Source: Stercorarius parasiticus
Lineage: Eukaryota > Chordata > Aves > Charadriiformes > Stercorariidae
Reading direction: 5' to 3'
Assembly (NCBI GenBank): GCA_013396915.1
Contig: VWZL01000008.1
Coordinates: 1-64,000, forward strand
Length of the DNA stretch: 64,000 nt
The notes beneath the pieces were generated by a model. It saw nothing but the letters and a program-made list of their open reading frames with translations, was not told the origin of the DNA and searched no databases. The translations under genes and the position numbers were made by a program. Position 1 is the stretch's first letter; each line of letters opens with the position of its first letter. This document shows positions 46,640 through 58,400 of the stretch, in pieces.

Positions 46640-49600
46640 TAAAGCATACGTACTGTTTGAATATGAGTTAGTCTGTTCAAATAAATCTTATATAAAATTG
46701 AAATGTGATGTGGACTAAGATTTTGTCTCAAAAGCACATACAAGTTTCATTCCTAGTCTATATAAAGTCAGTGTTTCTTATGTGTCTGATTGCCTTCTTT
46801 AAGGCAACATCAGTAATTGGGACACAAACAATTCTGCCTCCAAGTTTCTTAATGCATTTTTATGTTTCTGGAGCAGATTGCACGGAAGCGAGACAATTGG
46901 CAGCAACTGAACACAACTCCTTAATTTTCATCAACAAGACAACAAAAGCAATGCATAAATGACACCTAGTGAAACTGCCTCCGTTGTTGCTGCTATATGA
47001 CACGACCTCCTTCCCCACAAATAAGGAATGTCCAGCAGAGTACACCACCACAAATATTTGTGCTACACAAAACTATTTGGTCTCCTTTTGCATACACCAT
47101 CCCGTTCAGAGATTCCAATATCCTTTGCTATAGTTATGGGAACTCAGTGCAAAATAGGCTGATTAAGCTTTTAGTAAAACTAGTGGCATACATATGCCAC
47201 GTATGACAAGCAGCATATAATAATTCAGTTTTATATTGTTTTTAACCTGCAATCCTCAGGCCTAAAGCATTGGCAGGGTGGTTTTGAGCAGCCTATAAGG
47301 AACTGAGAAAAAGAATCGTATGCTTAAATTTAATAGCTATTCATTCAAATTTCCACTGGGAATTGTTACCATGTCCACAGATTAAATGAAAGACTGATAA
47401 CAACTGGTCTTCTCAGGTTAAAAACACCAAGTAAAATCACTAATGTAAAACACAAACAGGGTTACAAAAAGGGATATAAAATGCTGTTCATATTACAAAT
47501 GACAAATTCAAGGGTCTGATGCTTGATATTTACATGTACTTTTTGTATAGCACCAACTAGACTGCCTCATAATTAGAGACAACTCCCATGAGGTAGAAAG
47601 TAATTGCTCATTTGTAGATGAGGTACTTCTGGATCAAGAAGTGATTAAAATATTTATATTGCACAGCTTGTTCAATTCACTCATATTATCAGATTAATTT
47701 ACTTTAATTCACCATGCATCAACATTTACATGGTTTTCTTCCAAAAATGGTACTTGAAATAGAATAACTTTTTATTACCTATTTTGCATCTTAATAGCGT
47801 CAGTATGTAGAGTGGATAGACGGCTACTGCTACTGTCTCATTAACATTTTTTTATTTACTGTATAAGCATTATCTTGTGTACTGGACATGAAAAATTTAT
47901 AGGTACTTATGATGAAATAAATTTCAGTCTGGAATCTCCAGAGAATATGGTTTAAATTAATACAGATTTACTAGTAACAATTGTATATAATTTTCTGAGT
48001 CCTGAGAAAAAAAGGTAAGTTGGGTATTTTCTTCCTTTAACAAATTAAAGTGTTTGTATTTGAAGGTTTCATAAAACCTAATATTCTATAATCACCTTTA
48101 TTTGTAAATGGAAATCTCTACACTACTGTCATTTGTGTTGATTTCTCTCTTAAAGGACTTAAGATGGTAAATTACCCAGGGTACAAACCTAAAAACCTAT
48201 TGGGTGCCTGAAATTCATCTCAGCCTATACCCTTATATGTACATGTATAAGCACAAACCCATGGAATTAGGGTGTAATGTATTTTTCAGAGTCAGGGCTA
48301 GTACATTGTTTATGGTACAAAGTCCCCAGATTCCCAAGGCTGGACTTTCATAAGTGCCATTAAAGCGTCTGACAAAAACTGCAGTGGACACATCTCTACT
48401 GCAGATGAACAGATGAGCCTAAAGTCTAACTGCTTGGAGTTCAGAGCAGACTTTACAACCTGCCCAAGAAGATGGATAATGACTCAGATATTAACCAACT
48501 CGTTTAAGTTAACTCAAACATGTTTATCCAGCTTTCTGTTACAGCACGGTAGATATAACCCCTATAATGTACTAACAGTGGTAGTACTAAAACCCTACCA
48601 GCTCTGGAGACTTTGCATCAGTAACGACCTTTACCGTATTACGGTCCATGAGGACATATATGGAAAGGCAGTGAAAAAGGCATTTTGGGCACACTGAAAG
48701 CACTTTCTGCTCTGATGTAGCCTGTCCTTGTTCCTGTGGGACGAAGCACCGTCAATATATAAATCACAAAAAAGCAGAGCATTTAGACTGCGGTTATAGG
48801 ACAACCCAGCATATTGAGGTTTAGCCTTCCTGCAGTAAGTTGATTAAAAAACACAACAACAACAACAACAGCAAAAAAGTTCTGGCTTTAAGACTGACAA
48901 GATAATGCCCAAAACCCGCTATTGACCATCAGATTATATTGAGACTAAAAGCCTCCAGCTAGAATTTATTTTTGTTAATCTCCAAGCAACTACTATAAAA
49001 CTATTACAGGAAGTAAAAAATATACTTAATAAAGTTAAAAAGGGGTATTGATAGAATAAAAACAGTTGCTTTCAGTCAAAAAATCTAGCTAGTTACCATA
49101 TTTACCTTCTATGTGATCAATAGGGATGGGATGGCTGACAAAAGATATAACTCGCAAACAAATCAAAACATACTTCTTATGGTTTATTGTGTCTATTTTA
49201 CATACTGATTTCTCAGAGATTTCCTAACACATTTCTAGTTGAATTATATTAAAACCTTATTTATAATTCTTATTAGCTACATGATCACTAACATTTCCAC
49301 CTAAGTCATATCAAATGATTGCAATGATTGTATTATAACTGGAACTTAACTTTTCACATGGCTACTAGCACCTCTAAAAAGGAACTCAAACGGGCTAAAC
49401 TAATGAAAATGGCACATCTCTTTTGTCATTTTTTGATCAACACATGATAACTTTTCAGGGTATGATTATACTTAAAATTAAATGCAGATATATGACTATA
49501 AATTGAGAAAGATTTTTTGTTCTATACACTTCTGCAAGTTAAAGAAATCCTACAGAAGGTGATCACACTAATAAATCATTATTATTTCAACTTCTATTTT

Positions 49601-50630
49601 CATAAATCTGTTTACTGGTTTAGCAGTTTTTCAAGCATATTGCCAAAAGATCTGACTTACAAGTCAAAGTTTGGAACCTGCACAAAACCTGTGAATATGT
49701 CAGTCTATGATTTGCATGTAAAATCGACCATGAACTGACTAACCCACTTTCAACCAAACCAAGAACAAGAAAGAGAATAAATGTTCTGGGTATTAATTAG
49801 AATGTGGGTGAAAAAGAAGCACATCATTTTTTTCCTGTAGTCAACAGAAATGGTGATAGATAAGAATTTGGAACTTGGTTTTACAGGCACCTTGCCCACA
49901 ATTCAGAAAAACAAGCCTCAAAGCAAGAATAGTTCTGTAAAGTGATTTTTTAAATAAATGTTAAATGAAATCTCTCAGTTATAGTATTTATTTGCCTTGT
50001 ATTTCAGTGCAGATGGACAATGTTCAGTGGACAGTTTAGGGCAGGGGATCCACAGTGAGCCTTGTTGCCCTCAGGAAAGGAAGAAAAGATGGAGAAGAGC
50101 TGTCAGAACTCCGTACGTTCAATTCTGTCAAACACAGGCTGCCTACAGTGTCTGCCAGCATAAAAGGAAATAAAACAGACACTTGTCCAGCGTCAGACTC
50201 AATGATACCGCCTAAGAGACTTTGCTGTGGTTGGCTAAACAATAGAGAAAAAAGAGAATTAGGTTACAAGAATACATTCGCCAAAACAAAAGCCTAAAAA
50301 GATGTCTCTCTGACCAGCAGAGGGCCTTGATGGTCACCGTTAGTGTTTTCACCTCTAGGCATATTTCTTAAACTTCTGGCATAAAAATTCGGAAAAAAAA
50401 GCACATAAATAAACGTGATGAGACCTCAGTGAGGAGCAGTGCCTCTCTGGAAAGAATTGCAAGGGATTTTGAACCTACAAAACAGAAGAGTTACTAAATA
50501 AAGACATTATTTTAGCATAAAGAAAGAAAGAAAGTTGTTTAATGTTATGCTTTATAACAATTAAGTCCGAAGTCAGTTCTTATAAGGTTTAGCCATACTA
50601 GTATTCTTTCCTTGGTGTTTTTCGCTTTGG
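46640..50630. other. AT-rich sequence with scattered weak exon-like signals
   Basis: The part at 50036-50242 is open on both strands for about 68-80 codons and has several CpG. On the minus strand it follows a good acceptor (TTTCTCTATTGTTTAG) but no donor closes it. Near 48600-48660 CpG-bearing sequence is again open on both strands. Neither can be called. An AAC microsatellite lies at 48853-48871. The rest is unremarkable. Confidence 0.4.
48853..48871. repeat. (AAC)n microsatellite
   Basis: Six AAC units followed by AGCAAAAAA. Same motif as at 27.9 and 28.9 kb. Confidence 0.9.
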
Positions 50631-50639
50631 TATAGTTAA

Positions 50640-51400
50640 CTGTACCTTTGAACAAAAGTGTCAAAAGCCTTGCTAAAGTTGAGGTACATGGCATCCATCA
50701 CTCTCCTTTCACCCCCAAATCGAATTGTTTTATCATAGTAGGCAATAAGTTCAGTCAAGCATGATTTACTCTCAGTAAATCCTTCCCAGCCCTTCCCACT
50801 TTCTTCTCCTGCATGTGCCCATAAACTTGTTCCAAGAGGAAACAATCCCTGACTTTCCCAGGAACCAAAGTAGGGCTGACCAGTGCATAGCTCCTTGTGG
50901 CATTTTTTGAAGATGAGTGCAAACCTTGCTTTTCTCCGATTGCTGAGTAACTCTCCTGGTGTCAACAATTCTTATGATTTCAGACAGCTCTCTCAGTACC
51001 CTCAGTGCAGCTTTTAATTAATTTGGGTCAAAATCTTTCCAGTAATGCCTGACTTAATCCTTATCCATTGCTTATCATTCTCCTCCTTGAGCCATGTGTC
51101 TAAACACAGATGCCTGGGAGACCTTACCAGCAAAAGCTCAGATAAAGCAGGCATTGAGTACCTCAGCTTGCTTGTGGCTGCTGTCACTAAAAGAACCACC
51201 CTCTATAAAGAGGTCTTCATTTTCCTTGTTCAACTTCTTACTTCTGCTGTAGCAGTAGAAGCTCTTCTTGTTGCCTTGGACATCCCTTGCAAATGTCAAC
51301 TCTAAATGCTTTTTGATTACTTTTGTCTCACATGGAGACACTCCTGTTGTTACAATGAGATGCAGAATCAACTTAAGGCCTCAGAGTCCAAATAGCCTTC
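50640..51400 (-). mobile_element. Internal CR1 LINE fragment lacking its 3' end
   Basis: The minus strand encodes, in broken frames, the linker and first half of the CR1 reverse transcriptase. Around 51300-51250 it reads KKHLELTFARDVQGNKKSFY. The region corresponding to the segment before the GNYRP motif follows around 51000-50850, heavily decayed. Around 50780-50650 it reads ESKSCLTELIAYYD and MYLNFSKAFDTF. The copy stops at about 50640, just after KAFDT, so the catalytic YADD-type box, C-terminus and 3' octamers are missing. CR1 copies are usually truncated at the 5' end and keep the 3' end, so a later deletion or rearrangement probably removed it. The divergence suggests an old insertion. 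Confidence 0.87.
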
Positions 51401-51409
51401 ATGTTATAG

Positions 51410-53290
51410 TCAGAGATTCCCAGGTTATAAGCACAGAATTTCTTGTCTCAATTTGATGGAAAGTTTACGTATTTGCATGTTATTCTTGCTTGGCATAAGT
51501 ACTAAATGGTCTGCCCCTCCATTTTTGTGGTCAGCAACCTCTGCTTTTGCAGAGACCATTGTAAATGTATGAAGCATCTGTGCATTTATGTATTTATTAA
51601 TGGATAGGAATTACTTTGTGACAAGGTTTTGTCACACGTTTTTCTCTGTGGCTGCATGTTTAGTATATCCCATTTCCATGAAAATGTACGGATGCACTCA
51701 TTTCCTTTATATTTCTTTTTCCTCAAGTCTGCATTCCACACATATGCATCTGGGTACATGCATATGCATATCTCACCAGAAATCAATATAGATCTAGAGA
51801 TTAAACTTGTTCCTCAATTCTCAGACCATCTCTAGTTCATCGGTGAGCTGGAAATATATTCCTAATGTAGAAAAGACCAGTTTTTCTTAATTAATTTATT
51901 AGTAAAGACTGAAAGCTTGGAGACAAAATACTTCACACAGACACAAGTTGTTGATTCCAGAAGGAAAAAATACTTTTAAAACTGGGAAATCAAGGATTGT
52001 CAGTTTCTCTTGGAGGTTCCGAGACTTTCTTTAGTGCCACACTTAATGACAAATGCTTCACACTTAATTTGGACTTCAAAAAGAAAAGCCATGCACACAC
52101 ATACAAACATACACAAGAGAAATAAAAACCTTAGAGTAAGTTAAAAATCAAAGTTTCCCACTAGTAATGAGATGCTTCTGGAAACAGCTCTTCACATTTC
52201 TCTAGGGGTTACTAGTTGCCAAAGACAGACATAATATTTTCTCATTATTGGCTCTTCAGTAGAGAGGAAAGAAAGTATTGTGTTCTTTGCAGTCACATAG
52301 AAAAAGTGGTATTTTGAAGAAGTAATTTAGAGCAGTAAAATGAAGGAAAGATGGCTGTGGAACTTACAGTGATGCACAATTATTGGAGCGAAGGAGATGG
52401 GCTGTGAACTCTTCTGTCATTTTTCTTCAAAAAAAAAAAGAAAAAACAACCCTCTTGTGAAATCTGATTTAAGAAGGGAAGGAGGAAAGAAGAATAAGAA
52501 AAACAGAGTGCTTCAGCATATGCGTTCCTGTACTACACCTGGTAATGCTTAATCTGCATAGTTTCACATTCATTAAAACAAGACAAGCAGGTGCAAATTG
52601 TGGAGGCATCATTTGGGCATCTTGTTGATTCAGTCAAATCATCAGTTTTCCAAGCAGTAAACAAACCATTTTCTGTTAAACACTATCTTTGGCAAAGCAG
52701 CATATTTTACATTCATGCTTCCATATGTGGACAAGATATGCCATCCCAGCTGTTCTTTCTCATACACAACAGCTTTCAAAAATATACTTTTAGTGCCACA
52801 AATGCAGGAGGTCATTTTTCATCACATTTTCTTAAAACACATTGCTGTCATCTTCAGTTATTGGGTGAGACTTTCAAAACCCCCCTGTTAAGTTAGAACA
52901 ATAGCTCCATGGAGGTTTAATGAAACCAGTAGTATTGGATCATTATCTTTTAACCATCTGTACGGTTAAGAGAGTTTATGGTTAAATCTATGGTTATGGT
53001 AAGAAGTTCCTTGAATCGCATTGTCAAGCAGTGACTCACTCTTACACGTAGAAGAAAGTAAGACAACTAAATTCTGAGTTCTGGAAAATCATATTTTGCT
53101 GTCTTGCAGACATTTACTGTCTTGCATCCTTTACTTTGATTTTTCCATCTGTAAAAGAAAAATAATGATATATAGCTGCTGTATGTATCATAGCTCACTA
53201 GCAAGCAGAGGAGACTTTTAATTGCATTTAGATTAATTTTTCATTTGAAATTGATGATGAAACTACCGTTGGCATTAGTGACTCGACTAT
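51410..53290. other. AT-rich sequence, nothing recognised
   Basis: An open frame of about 101 codons on the plus strand at 52591-52896 has no ATG at its start, no family resemblance and no splice context. A-rich and purine-rich runs occur at 52428-52446 and 52470-52505. Confidence 0.5.
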
Positions 53291-53299
53291 TTATAGAGA

Positions 53300-53665
53300 C
53301 TGTATTTCATAGGGTTTGAGGAGACCTTACAAAGCAATCCAGCCAGTCTTCTGTTCTAGTCCATACAAATTAGCTCTGTCTGATGGTGATCTAGTCTGCC
53401 TTTTGAAATGTCCCAAGGTAATCTGTTCTATTGTTTAGCTATCCTTGCAAGATTTTTTTCACCAATTTCTGAAATTAATCATTTCTACATCAAATCAAGT
53501 TAATTATTTCTTGATGGTAAGAAAAATCCTTTGCAACACAAAGACAGTTTACTGTGTGAAAATTAATATTGTGCTTCCTCTCACCCTTCCTATTTCTACC
53601 TCTCCTGTTCTGTCATCCTAGGAAGATTACCTTGTAAACATCTCTATTAAAGATTTTGACATGGT
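53300..53665 (-). repeat. Ancient L3/CR1-like LINE 3' remnant
   Basis: The plus-strand text (GATGGTGATCTAGTCTGCC, then CAAGGTAATCTGTTCTATTG, then TTTAGCTATCCTT) has the order of words seen in the complement of old L3/CR1 3' regions. It parallels the younger CR1 at 4440-4515 (AACCTGTTCCAGTGCCTCACCACC...). A block ending AACATCTCTATTAAAG continues the pattern. The element would lie on the minus strand. It has no open frame and is far more diverged than the other CR1 copies. Confidence 0.6.
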
Positions 53666-53679
53666 ACTTTTAAGGCAGA

Positions 53680-55360
53680 CAACTACTAAAAGAATTATTA
53701 TTTCTCTTTACTTAAATATGGCACTGGTTAGATCCCAGATGACGTTTGCCAACTCTGCAACTATGTCATTTTGGGTCAAATACCGTATGTGAACAGATAA
53801 AACTCTGGGGTGAGTTATTCCTCCCTGCTAACAGGATTTCTCTCTCCATTTTAAATTTGGTATTTGCTGAGGACAGAAGCCCCGGTTGACTTAAAAATAT
53901 AGTACTTACTCTCATTGAATTTCATAATGTAAATTTCAGACCATATCCCCATTTGTAAAATTCACTTTTAATTCAAAGTTTATCCTTCCAAAGTGCTTGG
54001 ATCTTTCCCTACTATATAAGAAAATTCTTTATTCGGTTACCATAGTCTTTAATACAAATTCTGTTCAGTTCCAGGTCTAGGAGAGATCTCCGATGTCCCA
54101 CACAGTAAATCATCTCAGTCTTAGAGAAGGTTTTCACTGAATCAGAGGGGAGTTTTTTGCTGGATAGCAAAGACCTGCTGAAATCAAGGAAACACTAGGT
54201 GGACTTCTGATGGATAGCCCTAATAGGACCTGTATATGCAATATTCACAGATCTGCAGTAGACTTGTGAGAGCTGAGAATCCTGTGATTTCAGAGAACAA
54301 AGCTGGAAAAACAACCAAAGGCTAGGCTTTCAGGCTAAGTCATCACCACACCATCTGCATGCAAGCCATTGTTAAGACAATTTCTGAAATACAAGCATCC
54401 AAAGAGATTAGGTAAGGAAGAAGAAAGGAAAGCAAGCTCAGTCTCCCACTGACGTGAGAAAGAAGAGAGAACTCCAACAGTTTGGAAGCATGTGCCAGAC
54501 GAAGTATGTTTCTTTGACAGAAACTATTCTCTTTGGCCTGATAGATAGCTACAGAATAAATATCAGATTGTACAGGTCAGGGAAAGATAATATAACAGGT
54601 ATTTGTGGTAGGCAACTAGCAGTGCTCTATCAGGAAATGCAAGCAAAACATAAGACAGATATTTTTTTCGTTTTTTGTTATAAACTTCATTTTGCTGCAT
54701 CCAACAGGAAAAAAATATAACAGGAAGTGGATTGAAAATGTGTGTGAAGAACACCCAGACAGATGAACTTTAAGAATATATTATCAGGAATATTATGTAT
54801 TCTAGCATGAAGCATTATCCGATTTTCTTACAACTCCTTTAGTTTCTCACCTGATCAATCAGAGGTATGTCTGGGAGGGCTCTGACAAACATAATACTTA
54901 ACCTGTCTCATGACAAGTCTCTTCAGTGAAACTGTAATTAGAAAACTAATTTAGGAGGCCAAGGTCCAAGTCCGCAAAGATATTTAGGCATGTTTAAGTT
55001 CTTACTTAAATGCCTAATTCCCTTTGGGAAGCACTCAGACATAGTTGCCATGGCAATGAGCCTTGCTTCTTTTATTTCCAATGGATATATGATAAGTTCT
55101 CTGTAATGCAATGGTATCTGATGTAAATAGGGAAAATACTAGCCATCTCCGTATAGCAAAGCTGAATCCAATTAGTTCACACAAAACCCCTTTCTCCAAC
55201 ATGGCTTTATATTTCCCAAGATAGCTTGGTCCCTGCTAGGTTAGATATTTCTGTGCCACCTACCATGCATTAGACAAAATCCTGATATCACAAGCTAAGA
55301 AAGGAACAGGAAGGAGAATAAGTGTAAATTAAATACTTTGAATAGTCTGAATAGCTGATT
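53680..55360. other. AT-rich sequence with one exon-like signal
   Basis: Near 54900-54866 the minus strand reads ALPDIPLIDQ between the acceptor-like TTTGTCAG and the donor CAG|GTGAGAAA. It is only about 31 bases long and cannot be called. Nothing else was recognised. Confidence 0.4.
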
Positions 55361-55370
55361 GAGAGTCATG

Positions 55371-55397
55371 AATTACATGAATTACATGAATTACATG
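55371..55397. repeat. 9-bp tandem repeat (AATTACATG)3
   Basis: Three exact copies of AATTACATG, with a further isolated copy of GAATTACAT at 55412. A very short minisatellite-like expansion. Confidence 0.92.
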
Positions 55398-55419
55398 GCA
55401 TAAATAGTTATGAATTACA

Positions 55420-58400
55420 TAGGCATGCTTTACATTAATTTTTTCATGTAATTTTAATGATTTTTTTCATAAATTACAAAGGCATAAATAATTATTTAAG
55501 AAACACAGCTGTGTATAAGTTGTGATTCAGAGGAAAAGTGAAAAATTAGATGTTGAATGAATGAAGGAACTGATACCTTTTCCAAAAGAGTAGTGACGCA
55601 TTTTTTTTTCTCTTACTGTTATAACTACTTCACATCCTAAAATTTTGCACAAAGAGTCCACATACATATTTCCACAAGTGCACAATGTTTTTTTCTTTTT
55701 AAACTCTTAAACATTGAAATGGAAATCTGCTTTGTTTTTCAGGCTTTTTTATGAAAGTTAGGAGCAGTATCTATAATGCCTCTGAAATAAAATTGCCAAT
55801 TATCAAAATTCACTTATTGTTTGGAACCTTGAAGTTGTAGACTTCTTGCACAGTCTTTAAGGACTTTCATGATGTTCATGACCTTTGAGCCATCCCTCAC
55901 ACATATCAGTCTACATTATTTTCTCATTCAAATTACTTTGTAGAGCTAGTTATAAAAATGGATTTTTGGAAGGTCCCTGTGTGCAGCTGGACTTATTCTG
56001 ATTTCCTTCTCTGCATGCCCTATGCACAGAAGTACTGAAAAAGTGATACCTAGAAGTTAGTTAAGTTGACACAGATACACAGTGCGTATTAGTCTCCTAT
56101 TATTTTAGGGGGTGTTAGGGATACCAGTTTGAACACAGAAATGCAGGACAACTCAGAAAAGAATTAAAAGTAGAAAGAAAAGAAATAAAGAAGATAGCAC
56201 AACTGTAAAAGGGTCTTCTAACACACAGCCATTCGGCAGGAAGGAGGCAGCCATAACAAAGCTTTAGCTTTCAACCCCTGACCTATGTTACACTGACCTG
56301 GGAAGAGATGAAGGGTCCCCAGTATGGAATTTCTAGACAATTTCAGCAGAATTATCTCACTGTCTCTCACAGTGGTACACCTTTGTCTCTCCTGTGCATT
56401 TACTTCACTGCAAGACGTGGAGAAGGATGACAGACAGCACTAGCATGCTTCACTTCCAGCCTTGGTGGTTCCTGGAGTGTTTCTATGCCTTTGTGAGTTC
56501 CTCACCGTTGATTAAGCAATGTAGGCAGAATGCTGAAATGGGATGTGAATATGTAGTGCATTATAATAAATGGGAAGAAAAAGCCAATGAAATCTTGAAT
56601 GTATGCTTAGATGCTTCATGTAATGAAGAAACTGACTATTGCCCTCTAAAAGGCCTAGTTAAATAGGTCAGCTAGATGTCTAGATGGTTTTCACCTTAAG
56701 AAAGATCTAGAGCAATTGGACAGTAGCATATATGAAGAGGACAAAAGATTTAGGAACACGTAAAAAACTTGATCTGAAATTCTCCTCTAACATTCCTAGA
56801 TGATAGTATGAAATTCTAACACTTATATCTTCATGCACTCAAAAATTCAATCCCCTTATTAGCAATTCTAGTAATATCCTGTGAAATGGCAATTTGTCAA
56901 TCTCTTAAAAAGGTTAGAATTTGAAACAACAAATCTTTTTGTTGATCCAAGGAAATAAAACAGAAACAGTAAAATTTACCACAGGAAAGGGTATTCATTA
57001 ACTATTCATTCAGCACTGTCTTTTAGCACACATTTATTTGTAAAAATGTGAATCAACTTTCTAATATGCAACCATAAAGTTACACCACCCATGTAAATTG
57101 TCTAACTACAACATGGGACTGTGTATCATTATACATAAAGGAGTTCTATGGTATTTTAGGATAGGTAGGAATTATTTCCCTGTGGGAGACTTCAGTTTTC
57201 AAAATATAGATTAACGAATGATCATTAAGAAGCTTAGATAGTCTTTGATAAGAACAATAACACATTTCTTTGCCAAAAAGTCCTTAAAAGAGGAACAGAT
57301 CATATTATTATACTCTGAGTATATACATGAGGACATTATGAAAAGGTGTATAAGAGGAAATAACCTTGAACTGAGTGATATCTTTTTCACTCAGTTTAAG
57401 TTAAATAGATTTAAAAAAGTACAAAGTTAGCATGTAAAGACGACTGGACTGAATACCTCATGAAGTACAGAGAACTGAGAATTTGAAATAATCGGGATGG
57501 GGAGATCAGGAAAGGAGCAGAAAGGAGGAATGCAAAGTAAATCAAATACAATGGTTCACTGACATCAGAACATATATTATGAATTAGAAAATTTTTTTTT
57601 AATTAAAAATAAGGAGAGAGATTAAGTGATTAGTTGATCATAAAACAATTACAAGCATTGTGTTTTGTGCCTCCTAAATGTGTTTCTTGTATAGTATTTG
57701 CAGTAAAGCACATTGTAATGAAAGGCCCTGATGAAATTTCTTCCAGAATTTGCAAACCTGTTCAGTCATGTCCAGGAAAGATGAATTTAAAATGGAAGGG
57801 GCTCTGGCAAGGCCATGCAAGCAAAGCTATGCACACCTCTTTCAAGAAAAGCTTGTAAAATAAACATGGATGAAGGATATAATTAATTCCTCTTACTATA
57901 CCATATCGATTAACACTTATCAATGAAAAAAATTTATTTAAATCATAGTAATATTGACGTAAATGAAATAGATATATGATGACCATTATAAAAATAGACT
58001 AATTAGAGTAAGTTTTGACCAAGAGGCTAGGGGAAATTGGGAAGAGATACAGCAATGGCTTCCTAATGCATCCAGCATGATTGTCTTTTTCCTCAGAACC
58101 GGAGGTGATAAGTAGAGCTGGCTTCCTTGTCATGTTTTCTCCAGCTGCCTTATTGTCCAAATACTAGGATTGTATTGAAGACTCACATTGAAGACTACCT
58201 CTTCCTAGGCACGTTTTCTTGCACAGGATAAGAAGGGCAAGGCTTGAGGATATTGGTGACTCTGAGGGAAAAGGAAGTGGACAAGAATATCTGACTTTAA
58301 AAGTGCTGGAATTCAGTTCATTAAATTGGGCTAATGTTGCTCTAAAGTCATGATATTTTGAATATAGCTTTATCCCTCATAATGGAAGATTGGACAATTA

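Noticed and set aside
50036..50297. Open frames on both strands with several CpG
   Set aside because: Both strands look about equally coding-like. The minus-strand one has a good acceptor but no donor, so it cannot be called as an exon.
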